Of a DNA stretch of 64,000 nt, positions 25,643-36,651 are shown in pieces; position 1 is the stretch's first letter; every line of letters begins with the position of its first letter. The stretch comes from Lasiosphaeris hirsuta (lineage: Eukaryota > Ascomycota > Sordariomycetes > Sordariales > Lasiosphaeriaceae): NCBI GenBank assembly GCA_030549175.1, contig JAUKUA010000007.1, positions 2,294,001 to 2,358,000 of the forward strand, in the 5' to 3' direction. The position numbers and the translations under genes are program-made. The notes under the pieces are model-generated. The model worked only from the letters and a program-made list of their open reading frames with translations. It was not told the DNA's origin and ran no database searches.

Positions 25643-27138
25643 GTCAACAGGACCAAGCACCCCCCAGAAGAGGGTTTCGGTCCCTTACACTCGGGCAAAT
25701 CTCAGAGCTGCGCTGGCTGGGGCGCCAAGGGCGGAATCGGTTGAGAGGGGTTACAAAAGGATGATGGCGACGCCAGTGTTGCGGGGCGGTCGTGGTTAGA
25801 GGGCCTGCTGGTCCGCTGGTGGCCAAGCAGTTGGTTGGGATCCGGTGCAGTGAGGATGACCGTGGTCGGGCTCAACTAGCTAGCTGATACACAGTGAGGA
25901 CGGCATTCACCAGCCGACACAAGTGCACGAAATGTTGTTCAGTGTTCAGCACTATTCAGATCAAATATTTTCGTATCCGAAATGTCGGGTGAGGCGTGCA
26001 GAGCCCAGAGAGTCGGGGCCGTTAGGTAGTTTGGAGTCGGGGATGGAAGGGCCCTGGCAGAGCGATTGCGGACGAGAAAGAGGGCAGCTGGGCAGGCAGC
26101 TAACGGATTGCTCACGGACAGCCAAGCAGGCGTGACTGCTTTGCCGATGACCCACTCTCTGTACTCAAAACCCGCATTCCCGATTGGTAAGATGGGACTT
26201 GTACCTTATCCTTGCACTATGCATCTACGAGGAACAACACAAGAAACAGCGCTTGCACGCCGTTACTAGCCGACATATTTACATGCAGTACAACTAAGAC
26301 TCTTTTTGAAATTGCCCTGAATGAGCATATTGCCGAGCTGGGTGGTCGGAACACTGTTTCTTTTGCTCGTACTCTTTGTCGTGACGTATTCGGATGAAAA
26401 GGTTAAAAGTCAGCGAGACAGCTATCGCTGTCGCCTGACGGAGGCCGCTACTGAGCTAGCCCGGACACGTGCTCCAAGCAGCTTGAGGAGCTCGACAACC
26501 TTAGGTCGTTATCAGCCCTTGCGTCACTGATAGAGCGAACCCTGTCAGCTGCTACCTAGCTGCCAGGCAAGCCTCCACTATGCTTGCAAGGGCCAGCCCA
26601 CCTGCTGATGCCGCGAGTGCAACGGGACGAGAGCAGAGTGCTAGCGCTGCCAATCTGGAGCTCGACAAACAGGTCGACAAGCAGGTCGACTTCCATTACC
26701 GCCATCGTCTTCCCGCACTCCAACTTCGCATGCTCTAAGACGCTGTTCAGTCTTACCCCGTTACAGTACCCTCTGTCCCACTTGTAGCACGCCTTGCTTT
26801 CCAGTACATACGTGCCATTGCCACATGAGCTTGCATCTATAGTTTACCCTGCCGAGCCCGAGTCAAACGAGCGAGCATCTCGACATTCGAGTGAAATCAA
26901 CCTGAGTCGGACAACGGAGCCCAGTCAGCCAACCAGGTCTCGACTAGCACACCCGTCCTGCACCACCAACGAAGAATAGCGATCCAGCCAGCAAGCGGAT
27001 CCCAAGTCAAAGCCTCCGGACCGTCGCCCTCAGCTGCCCACCTCTAGCAGAGACCCCGTTCCAGATCTCAGCCCAGATCCCAGACACAGACCCCCCTCAA
27101 GACTCGGTGCAGCCCCTTTTCTGCCACCCTCGCTTCTC
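25643..27138. other. Intergenic region between divergent genes
   Basis: About 1.5 kb containing the promoters of the CTL transporter and Rab genes. The sequence just upstream of 27139 is C-rich and likely 5' UTR. Several short frames without recognisable protein. Nothing else seen. Confidence 0.5.
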
Positions 27139-27951
27139 ATGTCCTCCGTGCCCTGGGACTACATCGCCAAGCTCGTATGCATCGGCGACTCAGGCTGCGG
27201 TAAGTCGTCGCTGACGATCCGGCTTTGCGAAGGCCGCTTCGTGACCCACCACGATGTGACGATCGGCGTAGAGTTCGGCTCGCGCATCGTGCCCGTGGGG
27301 CCGCCGCACAGCAATACGGCCACGGCCGTCCTCTCCCCCGCCGACGACCCCTCCACAGCAGCGGCGACCGTCACGGAGGCGAGTGGGCTGCCGCCACCTC
27401 CGACGACCTCGCACACGACCACACCGCCCGCCGACCTGCCGCCGCAAAAGCACATGAAGCTCTCCCTCTGGGACACGGCTGGTCAGGAGACATACAAATC
27501 GGTCACTCGTTCGTACTTTCGCGGCGCCTCGGGCGCCCTCCTAGTTTTCGACCTCAGCCGCAAGCAGACGTTCCAGCACGTCACTGACTGGCTCAACGAC
27601 CTGCGGCAGATTGCCGAGCCCGACATCGTCGTCGTACTAGTCGGAAACAAGGCCGATCTCGCCCAGCCCGAGGGCGAGGATGACGTCAACAAGCGCGAGG
27701 TGACGCGCGAGGAAGCCGAAGAGTGGACCCGCCGCAACGGCGTGCTCGAGTATGTCGAGACGAGCGCCAAGAGTGGCGAGAACGTGGAGAAGGCTTTCAT
27801 GCGTGTCGCCGAGCGAATATACCAGAACATCCAGGCGGGCAAGTACGACCTCAACGACAGGAGGTCGGGTGTCAAGGGCCCGGCGGCCGGCGGCGCGGGC
27901 AGTCGGCCGGTCCGGCTGCAGGAGAAGAAGGCAGCTGGCGGCTGCTGTTAA
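27139..27951 (+). CDS. Rab-family small GTPase (Rab2/4/14 branch) with loop insertion
   Basis: Membrane-traffic GTPase of 270 residues encoded by a single exon. Motifs: P-loop GDSGCGKS 16-23, switch I threonine T41 in TIGVEFGSR (the Rab2/4/14 signature), WDTAGQE 111-117, the RabF motif region YKSVTRSYFRGASGALLVFDLS, NKAD 170-173, TSAK 208-211 and a C-terminal CC for geranylgeranylation. Fission-yeast Ypt4 is a plausible relative. Between beta-2 and beta-3, at residues about 53-104, lies a Pro/Ser/Thr/Ala-rich insertion of roughly 45 residues where most Rabs have a tight turn. The insertion is in frame and has no good intron signals. Lack of any intron is unusual among its neighbours. Confidence 0.88.
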   Translation: MSSVPWDYIAKLVCIGDSGCGKSSLTIRLCEGRFVTHHDVTIGVEFGSRIVPVGPPHSNTATAVLSPADDPSTAAATVTEASGLPPPPTTSHTTTPPADLPPQKHMKLSLWDTAGQETYKSVTRSYFRGASGALLVFDLSRKQTFQHVTDWLNDLRQIAEPDIVVVLVGNKADLAQPEGEDDVNKREVTREEAEEWTRRNGVLEYVETSAKSGENVEKAFMRVAERIYQNIQAGKYDLNDRRSGVKGPAAGGAGSRPVRLQEKKAAGGCC

Positions 27952-28661
27952 CCCCCCTCTGTTCCATTTCGTTGCAGTCTTCCCATTCACCCTTGTAGTC
28001 TACAAACCAAAGACGGGGTAGCCAAATGTAATGTAACAACACGACGAGAGGCAAATCATCGTGGGAACCAGGAAAGAGACACAAGATACACGCACACACT
28101 ACAAACTATGATACCCTGGAAAGTTGCTTTCGCAAGAGGATACAGTGTACAGAGCAGGTAGCGCAAGGCGGTTCAGTTCATTGCAGGCACTTTTTTTTTA
28201 GTGCTCCATCACCCAAACACAGCTTGCATTCTCTCGCAAATTGCGTACGTAGTAAAACACTTCCATAGCAACAGAATCGTAATGATGCGAAGTAATGAGA
28301 GATCTAGACCACACCTCCCATTCCCAAGCACTCTTGACATGACACCGGAGACACAACAGCATCTCCTCCGTATTAGATTGCGGGGACATTTACCTTCCCA
28401 CTTTTATCCTCTTTCCCGGTTGACCTAGCCATAGCTTCTCCTCGTAGCATAAACATCCCGGTTTAGTTTGCCATAAAACTCCTTCCCTTTACTTTTTCCT
28501 TGTATGCTTGCTAACCGACCCGGCCCGAAATGAACAAGTCATGTGTGAGAGAGAGAAGAGGTAAGGCGTGGCCTGGAAACATGTTATTACAGTATGCCCC
28601 TTGCCAGGCACGACGGCACCACCATGCCGTCACGTATATTCCGTTTCCTAAAGAACAACAC
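27952..28661. other. Intergenic, convergent 3' ends
   Basis: About 700 bases with the 3' UTRs of the Rab and Pmt2 genes. No gene or RNA recognised. Confidence 0.5.
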
Positions 28662-31326
28662 TTAAACAATGGGATCCGACATCCTCCAGCCGTCGAACCA
28701 CTTCATGTAGCTGTACTGCTTATTGTTGCCCGTCATGCCCCAGCAGATCGGGATGAAGTAGATGTAAAGTCCAATGACGGTGGCGTCGAGGATGGCGTAG
28801 ATGCTGTACTGCACCAGCTTCTTGCGGTTGCTCAAGAACCAGTCGGTAAGGAAGCCAAACTCGAGAATGGCAAAGTACAGAGCCGGGTAGTAGTGATGCA
28901 CGTAGGTGACACGAGCCATGACGACGAACGGTAGATAGTGAAGGAACCATCCAATGACGGGATAGATACCGGCATAGTGGATCTGGTCGATGTCGTCCTG
29001 GGAAAGCTCCTTGTATCCTCTCTGCCAGCGGATAGTATACCAAACAACGAGAAGGGCAAAGATACCGAGGCCGGCAGTGGAGCCCCAGTACACGAGGGGG
29101 TTGCCGAGGAGGAAGTACTTCACGGTGTTATCGTCCCAGCTGCACATTCTCAAGCCGACGTTGAGGATGGGCCACTGCCACCACTGCGATGCCAGATCAT
29201 CCTGCTTGTCAGGGTCGGGAACGAGGGCGTTGTTCGAGGTCATCATGGCTACGTTCTAGAAGGGTCAGAAATTGCTCGGAACAATGGTAGCAAGAATACA
29301 TACCAGGTGAATAAAATCATTCAAAAACGGCGACCGGTACTTGCCCGGGTCTCCAGGGGGGACTATATCGAGTCAGTAAAACGAGCACTTATCAACATAT
29401 TTGATTGACCGGCTTACGCTTCTCATTGGTGTGTGCCTCAATGTTCCAGTGGGTGTAGGCATCGCGAGGCTTGTTGTCCTTGGTGCAAGTGACCTCGATC
29501 TGCTTGAAGCCCCACTGAGGAAGGTTGACGTTTCCAGCGCGGAGATAGCATCCTAGCACTTCGTGCTTCAGACGGAACGCCGTGGTAAGAGTGCGGATCT
29601 TGCTGCGGTCCCTTGAGGCTGCGTCACTGATCACCTCAATCTTCCAGTGGTCCTTCTCGTCTCCAACGGTCAAGTTTCCGTAAGAAGAGACTTCCTTGTC
29701 AGCCTTGGTAAGGGGAGCAGAAATCTCGTGAGAATGCAGGTTGCGGCCAGTCTGAGCGTGGATCAGGCGGATAACATCATTGTTGCCGATGAAACGCAGC
29801 TCCTCCTCAGGGTTGTAGTCGGCCTCCCTCCGGTTAGGGTAGAAGAACCAGTCGTTATTGGCATCTTTGTGGTGATAGCAAGTTACCTGTTGTTGACCCG
29901 AACCCTCGGGGTATGTCTGGACGTGACTGAGACTCTAGTTAGCACCTCCGAGATTATTAATGTTGGTTTGAATCTACCCACCTGTGAAGGAGGCCACCGC
30001 CATATCCCATGTTCTTGATCGTCACTCGGGATCCAAAAGCAACCTCTAGCGGACTGTCTCTGCCGACTTCGGTGCCCCTCAGGTTAGCCTGGAAGAGCGA
30101 CGACATTTGCGCGTCGCCAGGTCCGCTGTTGGTGAGAACGGCAAAGTGGATGGCGAAGCTGAGCAGATAGACTAAAAGGGGGAGAATAATAAGCCCGACA
30201 ACACGAGCCACAAAATGCGCAGCCAACTCGGTCTACAAGCTTGTCAGGATACGAGCCAAAGAGAGGTCGTTGGGGTTAGAGCTTACGACAGGCATCTTAG
30301 TGTCGCCAAACTTGGCCCAAAGGTCCTCAATGGTGTAGAGACCGACGAGAGCGGTCACGAAGAGTCCGACCAACTTAATGCTGGTCACAAACCCAATGCT
30401 GAGACCGGTCATAAACAGCCAAAAGAACCATTCGGGCTCGAAGTTGTTCTTGCGCTGAGCGTGAAACTTGGCCCAGCAGAGGGTGGTGAGCACAGTACCG
30501 AACAGCAACATCGAATCGAGAAGGATGAAGCGGCTGATGGTTGTATACGAGTTTTCACAGAGAACCATAAGAGTGACGAGCCAGACGGTGGGGCGTTTAA
30601 GGTTGAGTGTCCTAGCGGTCCAGTATGCCATGGGGACGCAGACGGCCCCCCAGAAGGCATTAAACTGGCGCATGAAGGTGTAGTTGATCTCGGGTGGGTA
30701 TGTGTCGCCAGACTTGAACTCGAACGAGCCATTATAACCGGCAAGGTATCCACTCAAGCCAACAAGGAGCTTTCCTGCGGGAGGCTACGGTACGTTAGTG
30801 AAATTCGACGATCGGTAGGTGGTGGATACACATGCATGAACGTCGAAGTAGAACTCCTGCTTCAGGTAATGGCTGCCGAACTTTCCAAAGCTGTGGATTG
30901 CATCATCGAGTTAGCGGCGGAAATGGCAGAGGGCGCATTGATTGTTGGACTAACTGAGCTTCGTCCCAGGTCACAATATTTGAGAGACCAATCTTGTAGA
31001 ATCGTGTGAAGAAGGCCAGGGCAGTGAAGATTATAGGTGCGATGATCCATTCAGACTGGTCAAGGATGCTGAGGATGGTGGGCCCCTACGATTAACGTTG
31101 TCAGCATCGCGTCGCAAGCCGTCGCAATCCAGGTGATGATAATCGCACATCTGGAAGTAACACCTTTGAGGAGGATGCTGGTACGAACCTTGGGTGCTGC
31201 CTTCTTGTCGTCAACCTCGACAGGTTTGAGGGCGGCGGGCTGGGGAGGAGCCACATTGCGTCTGCGGGCCGCGTCGCCAGCATCAATGCCGGACACGACA
31301 GCGGCCTTTTCGGCGGCGCCAGCCAT
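28662..31326 (-). CDS. pmt2: Dolichyl-phosphate-mannose-protein mannosyltransferase, Pmt2 subfamily
   Basis: ER membrane enzyme that starts O-mannosylation by moving mannose from dolichyl phosphate to Ser/Thr; Pmt2 works as a heterodimer with Pmt1. Eight exons: 31326-31189, 31085-30955, 30890-30836, 30784-30287, 30232-29982, 29926-29418, 29362-29304 and 29255-28662, total 744 residues. The catalytic Asp-Glu of the first lumenal loop is D87-E88 in VTWDEAHFGKFGSHYL, followed by FDVHPPAGK. MIR repeats are visible (GGLLHSHVQTYP, GRNLHSHE and the EVTC region). The C-terminal part has MMTSNNALVPDPDK and MARVTYVHHYYPALYF, which closely match the Pmt2 rather than the Pmt1 or Pmt4 pattern. Intron 3 uses a GC donor (see findings). 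Multiple transmembrane helices lie at both ends. Confidence 0.93.
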
Positions 31327-32456
31327 GGTGGATGTCACTCAAATTCGAGAGCAGCTTGCTCGTTGGTCTTGAGACTACCAACGGTGTTGCAGTCGCGGGT
31401 TGGTTTTGGGTAGCCTTAGGTGGTGCTATGGCGAGGCGAATTATAAAACGGGTAAAAGAGTGTATCCGTGTGGGAAATGGAAAGTAATGGTCAGAAGAAA
31501 CCCGTTAGGGACACCTCGCAGCTTCAACTCTTCGAGGGTGACAAACCAATGGCAGATTCAGTGCCAAAACATATGCCCGCGCAAAACAGCAGGACACGAT
31601 GTCGAGCAGCCGAAGGGGTGTCAAACTTGCAGCGCTGAGCTGAGGGAAAAGGGATGATGGGATCGGGGGACACTTCGTGGCCTTTTTCCCCCTTCGAAGG
31701 AGCCTTGGCGTTCATCCCTGTCAAGTGCTAGGCACTGGGCTGAGCTGCTACCAGCTGAGGTACCCCAATCCTGGTTGGTTGATCACCCCACAAAAGGGAT
31801 GCGCCAAATGGCCCACCAGGTTGCGAAGAAATGTGAAGGTAAAACTATCCGAGATGTCAATTTAATGGTTCTCACGCTCCAATCCAACTCACCAGATTAT
31901 CAAGACAGTTGGTCCCCTTGGTATTGAAGCATGCCTTACACCAGCGATCCAATGTGCAAGGAGTATTCAATCATGATAGCTGAGAGAGGCTGCAGGACGT
32001 CGCAGCTAATACTTGATTGATTATGCCCCTGAAATGAGCGCCTGCCTGTCTGTATGCATATGTCATAGCCGCACCGTAAAGCCTAGCGCGGCTGCACTTC
32101 CTCAGCCAGACCAATCGACTTTCCAGTTCTCTCTACCGGCTCGAAAACATCCATGCACGTATCCATAGCTAAAGATTATACAACCCCCTAGTTCTTGCCT
32201 GCCCAGCTTTCTTCGCCGACCGAGTTCAGCGACTTGCTCTCAAGAATCTATATCCGTGGTGTACTCCGTACCGCAAGGCCGAATGTGTTTCTTCAGAGTC
32301 AGTGGAGCAGTCGCATAGTGATATAGTGGATGGAAATGCTCTTCGCTGTTGATTCAACATATACAAGTTCCATATCCCGGGAGAGGCTTGATAGGTGTCC
32401 CAGCAGAATGCCTTTCTGCATTAATGTACAAATGATATACACTCACAACATCATGC
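31327..32456. other. Intergenic region
   Basis: About 1.1 kb upstream of Pmt2 and downstream of the mL61 gene. No convincing gene, RNA or repeat. Confidence 0.5.
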
Positions 32457-33273
32457 TCATGTCGCCGCAGCCTTGATGGACGCAGCCTCGTTCATGGCCA
32501 GCGCAAGACGCGCCTTCTCCCTCCTCTCGGCCTCGAGCGCATTGCGCGTCTCCGTCCTGTCGATTTCACCCTTCCTCTTCAGGTCCTCCAGTTCGCGCAT
32601 CTCCATCTCCTCTTGGGGCGTCGCCTTGACCGGCACCGCAGATGTTATCGCCAGAAACTCGCTAAGGATGTCGGTCGAGTGGCGGGCCTTCATATCCACC
32701 ACCACTGTCCGCTCCCCGTCGGCAGGCGCGGGTGCTGGGGAAGTTCCCGTCGACGAGGAGTTGAGTTGTATATTCGACTGTGTGCTGGGCGCGGATGTTT
32801 TGTCGTCGCGGAAGTATATTGTCATCTTTGCCGGCCCATCAAGGATCTCTAGCCTGTTGACGATAATCGGGACAGCGGGGTTCCAGAACTTGATCTTAGG
32901 GAGATTCTCCTGCCAGAATTTCCTACAGAATAACTTTCCAGCGACAATAGGTCAGTTGATTCCAGGAGCTGAACACACCTTGGCCCCATATGCCCTCCGT
33001 TCATCCTGTGGCAGAACTCTACGTGTATCCGCGACACATTTTCAGGCAGAAGAGCTGCGCCCGGGCCATTCCGGAGTGCTAGGATCTGAACGAACACTTG
33101 TTAGTAACATCGCTCGGAACTCCAATTCCTAGTCTGTAATCTCTTGCGTGGCGAGGTCGTTGATCGATTTACCTTCTATAGAATCACGATAGTTAGTACT
33201 AGCAAAGAGTTTGGAAAAGGCCAGAAACACTCACGTCCTTCAGGTGGTGCATGCGCCTTATAACACCAACCAT
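32457..33273 (-). CDS. Mitochondrial large-subunit ribosomal protein mL61 (Mrp49 type)
   Basis: Protein of the L51/S25/CI-B8 thioredoxin-like fold family in the mitochondrial ribosome. Exons are 33273-33235, a probable 3-nt micro-exon 33175-33173, 33085-32979 and 32922-32457, giving 204 residues (203 without the micro-exon). Recognisable sequence: RNGPGAALLP, VSRIHVEF, MNGGHMGPRKFWQENLPKIKFWNPAVP, as in yeast Mrp49 (GHMG.R.FW...LP...F.NP). After a variable Ser/Pro/Ala-rich linker comes KARHSTDILSEFLAITSAVPVKAT and a charged coiled-coil-like tail. The start is the ATG at 33273 (MVGVIRRMHHLKD). It is divergent to the Gep3-like gene, another mitochondrial ribosome factor, with 325 bases between the start codons. 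Confidence 0.75.
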
Positions 33274-33598
33274 CTTGAGATATATCGAGAGCTTTAGCCT
33301 CGGGCGTGTCGCGGGATGTCGAGGGGGAAAGGATGCGTGGCAGCTAGGGCAAATTGCCAGACATGTCAATCTGTAAATTTTTGGCCTGCGCTTTTCCGCC
33401 CGACAACAGAGCGATCACAGCGGCTCTTCTAGCTCACCGCCCTCGCCTGCCGGGGATTGACTGCGCTAGAGTAATGTGGGGATTTGCCTGCCGCAGCAGA
33501 ACCGAAAAAAGAAAACGCGCCGCGCCCTGAATTTTTTTCTGGCAATTACACCAGAGCTGTTCGACAACAACCTAGTCGCCGCATCACAGCACACCGCC
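33274..33598. promoter_or_regulatory. Shared divergent promoter of two mitochondrial ribosome genes
   Basis: The 325 bases between the start codons of the mL61 gene (minus) and the Gep3-like gene (plus) must carry both promoters. The plus-strand reading frame is open from 33476 but contains no ATG before 33599. No specific binding site was identified. Confidence 0.5.
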
Positions 33599-35902
33599 AT
33601 GCAGATGCACGCAGCAAGTCGCACCTTGTCCTCGAGATGGCTAGGGAGAGTCTTCAACATTGAGCGCTGTAGCCCGGCAGCGGTACCTCCCGCTTTCCTT
33701 TGCCCTGCCTTGCGCCGCTCACAGTTCGATGCTCTCCGCCAGCGCCCTCGCCAGGCTGGCCCCTCACTTCACACCCGCAGACTACATGTCCAGGCTACAA
33801 CAACAGAAAACCCCCATCTAAATACCGGGCCTTCAAAGACCCTGCCGCTACAATGTTCCGGCTGCGGCGCCATGTCACAAACCACTCTTTCTGGCCAGCC
33901 CGGCTACTTCGACCTGTCGCGACGATTGGTGAAGGAATACCTAGGCCTCATTGAACAAAAGGAGGTACGGCCTCGAAGGGACGATGAGGTCGTCCAGGAA
34001 GCCCTCCGGAATATCAATCTCGAAGACCTCGCGAACCAGGGTGTGCATCTTGAAACGCTCATCCCGAATCTCGAGCAGCTGAAGGCTGCCGCTCTTGATT
34101 CCAATCCCTCCTCGACCCGCACGCCTCTCTGCGATCGGTGTCACGGTCTGGTTCATCATAATACTGGAACCTCCATCTTCCATCCCAGCGTAGAATCTAT
34201 CCGGGAGACGATCTCTGAGTCGCCCTACAAGTACAACCACGTCTACCATGTGCTAGATGCGGCCGACTTTCCCATGTCACTTCTACCCAAGATTTCCCAG
34301 CTCCTAGATATGATGCCTCTACGCTCTCACAATCGGCGGTCAAGAAACGCCAAGTTTTACTCAAACAGGAAAACAGAAATGAGCTTCATCATCACTAGGT
34401 CGGATCTTCTGGGTGCCAAGAAAGAGGATGTGGACCACCTGATGCCTTACCTGAGGGAAGTCCTCCGAGAAGCCCTCGGCAGGGTAGGCCCGGATGTGAG
34501 GCTAGGTAATGTGAAGTGTGTCAGTTCAAAGAGGAATTGGTGGACCAAGGGTCTGAAGGAGAACATCTTCCACCGCGGAGGTGGCGGATGGATGGTTGGC
34601 AAGGCGAACGTTGGCAAGAGTCAGCTTTTCGGGGCGGTTTTCCCCAAAGGAAAGATGGATGAAACGCCTCTCAAGCACAAAATTGTTATTCCACTGTTTC
34701 CCGAACCAAGTGGGAAATTCACAGACGCTGACCGGGACTGGCACAAGATGCCAGATCCAGAGTACTCTCTCCTACCGCCAGCCCAGACAGAGGTAGAGTA
34801 CCCGGAGATGCCTCTCGTCTCTTCTTTGCCTGGAACCACTGCCTCCCCGATTCGATTGTCATTCGGCAAAGGAAAGGGCGAGCTGATCGACCTTCCTGGT
34901 CTTCCCAGAAGCGACCTGGAGCTACACGTACAAGAGGAATACCGCTCATCTCTAATAATGAGGAGTCGCATAATACCGGAGCAGCACGTCCTACACACCC
35001 ACAAATCATTGCTTCTCGGTGGCTTTATCCGTCTCACGCCTCAGACTCCCGGCGTGGATTTCCTTACATACAATTTCACCCCGCTCAAGGAACACGCTAC
35101 GGCCACTTGGAAGGCCGAGTGCATCCAGGAGCGAAAAGCACCCCCACCTGACCGCTCAGACAGGGAGTCGATCAATGTACAGAACATTTCAGTTCCCGAG
35201 GCAAGCGAGAAGATGAAGCTCGCCGGATCCTTCCCACTCCGTTACGACGTCACAAGGCAGCGGGCTGGCCCCCTGACCAGGAAGAACGCCGCCAACCTCC
35301 CTGTCGAGAAGCTGCCCTTCCGCGTCTTCTCCATTGATATCCTTATCGAGGGCTGCGGCTGGGTTGAGGTCGTAGCTCAGATGCGGGCGAAGCAATTGGT
35401 GGCCACGCCGAAAAAGAGACAAATCCAAGATCGACAGACCCCAGAACCTGGTAGCTCGGACAGTCTGGAGGCCCTACATCTATCCGAGCCAGTCCAAATA
35501 GCAGCACACGTCCAAAGGAAATCTCCCGACCAGAAGAGAGTCGACCCCAACCGCCTAGAGGCCCTAGACCTCTTCCCTGAATTTGCTCAACAAAAGAAGA
35601 ACAAGCCACAAAACCCTGACCGGCTAGAAAGCCTGGACCTGTCAGATCCTTTTGAGACCGCGTTCAACAAACCTAGGGTCAACTCCAAGGCCAAGCAGCC
35701 AGTCCAAGAGGATGAGGTTGAAGAGGAGCTCAACTGGCCCGTTATCGACGTTTACACGCCCGAGGGCCGCTTTGTGGCGGCGCGCCGACCTATGAACGCT
35801 TGGCTGATCAACAAGACAAAGGAGACGACGAGGGCGAGGCCGAGGAAGAGTATGCGGTTTGCCAAAAAGCAGGAGAAGGTGGCGAGGAGGGGGGTGGCAT
35901 AA
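33599..35902 (+). CDS. Gep3/Mtg3-like circularly permuted GTPase (YqeH family), mitochondrial
   Basis: Mitochondrial GTPase of the YqeH/Gep3 type, involved in small-ribosomal-subunit maturation in yeast and bacteria. Single exon, 767 residues from the ATG at 33599. The Arg-rich N-terminus without acidic residues looks like a mitochondrial targeting sequence. A zinc-finger pair is present: CSGCG at 86-90 and CDRCHG at 178-183. GTPase motifs appear in permuted order: G4-like TRSD 266-269, then G1 GKANVGKSQ 334-342, a PGTT region near 411, and G3 DLPG 431-434. This order is the hallmark of the family. The C-terminal domain contains LPFRVFSIDILIEGCGWVEV, then a low-complexity part with three RLEALDL-like repeats. 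The final 60 residues are basic. Confidence 0.88.
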   Translation: MQMHAASRTLSSRWLGRVFNIERCSPAAVPPAFLCPALRRSQFDALRQRPRQAGPSLHTRRLHVQATTTENPHLNTGPSKTLPLQCSGCGAMSQTTLSGQPGYFDLSRRLVKEYLGLIEQKEVRPRRDDEVVQEALRNINLEDLANQGVHLETLIPNLEQLKAAALDSNPSSTRTPLCDRCHGLVHHNTGTSIFHPSVESIRETISESPYKYNHVYHVLDAADFPMSLLPKISQLLDMMPLRSHNRRSRNAKFYSNRKTEMSFIITRSDLLGAKKEDVDHLMPYLREVLREALGRVGPDVRLGNVKCVSSKRNWWTKGLKENIFHRGGGGWMVGKANVGKSQLFGAVFPKGKMDETPLKHKIVIPLFPEPSGKFTDADRDWHKMPDPEYSLLPPAQTEVEYPEMPLVSSLPGTTASPIRLSFGKGKGELIDLPGLPRSDLELHVQEEYRSSLIMRSRIIPEQHVLHTHKSLLLGGFIRLTPQTPGVDFLTYNFTPLKEHATATWKAECIQERKAPPPDRSDRESINVQNISVPEASEKMKLAGSFPLRYDVTRQRAGPLTRKNAANLPVEKLPFRVFSIDILIEGCGWVEVVAQMRAKQLVATPKKRQIQDRQTPEPGSSDSLEALHLSEPVQIAAHVQRKSPDQKRVDPNRLEALDLFPEFAQQKKNKPQNPDRLESLDLSDPFETAFNKPRVNSKAKQPVQEDEVEEELNWPVIDVYTPEGRFVAARRPMNAWLINKTKETTRARPRKSMRFAKKQEKVARRGVA

Positions 35903-36325
35903 AGGAGGGTAAGCGAGTTGTAGCAATAGTTTTCCTCTTTGTTTCGATGTGGTAACACCCACCTTTGCACAGCCGTTAGACCTTGTATCACAGTTAGAGG
36001 GATCACGGGGATGGGAAATAGGGCCATCGGTGGTTCCAGCGGTTGCTTGGCAATCTGTATGTACTATATGATGAATAAATCTTCAATGTCTCAAACCGAC
36101 TTATGTATACCTTACCTATATCCATAGTTTGGCACCAGCTTTCCAAATCCTACACAAACCTTAAACCAACTGACTGTACATCTTCCGATTCGCAGTGCCG
36201 GAGTATACTAAACCTTCATTTAGTTGATTGACTTGATAAACAAGGAGAATCTTGAGCAAAACAAAAATATAAAAGAGACCAAATCACCGAGAGTTGTATC
36301 ATCTCGGCAGAGATAAATTGGTATA
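35903..36325. other. Intergenic, 3' UTR of Gep3-like gene
   Basis: About 420 AT-leaning bases between the Gep3-like stop codon and the tRNA gene. No coding sequence. Confidence 0.5.
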
Positions 36326-36396
36326 TGCGCCAGCCGCGAATCGAACGCGGGGCCCATCGATGGCAACGATGGATTTTACCACTAAACCACTGGCGC
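36326..36396 (-). tRNA. tRNA-Gly (anticodon GCC)
   Basis: 71-base tRNA on the minus strand without an intron. It begins GCGCCAG and ends CTGGCGCA, so the acceptor stem GCGCCAG/CTGGCGC pairs fully with discriminator A. The A-box sequence TGGTTTAGTGG and B-box GTTCGATTC are intact, and the anticodon loop TTGCCAT lies between CCATCG and CGATGG stems. CCA is not encoded, as in eukaryotes. It sits in the gap between the Gep3-like and DUF3712 genes. Confidence 0.95.
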
Positions 36397-36651
36397 TTAT
36401 TCCCGAGTGGGATGATTTGATGGAGAAACTGGTGTCTCATCCACTATATATACTCGTGGTACCCATATAACCAGGTGCTGGTGCATACATATACCATCTA
36501 ACCCCCGTTACCAGATAACTATCCACATCCCGATCCATTTGACCCGTCTTGTATGGTATCCCCAACTCCGCAAAATTTCCAAACCAAACCATACCCAAAT
36601 ACAAAGGAAACGTCAAAGGAAAAACAGCACAACTAGTTGCTGAAGACAGCC

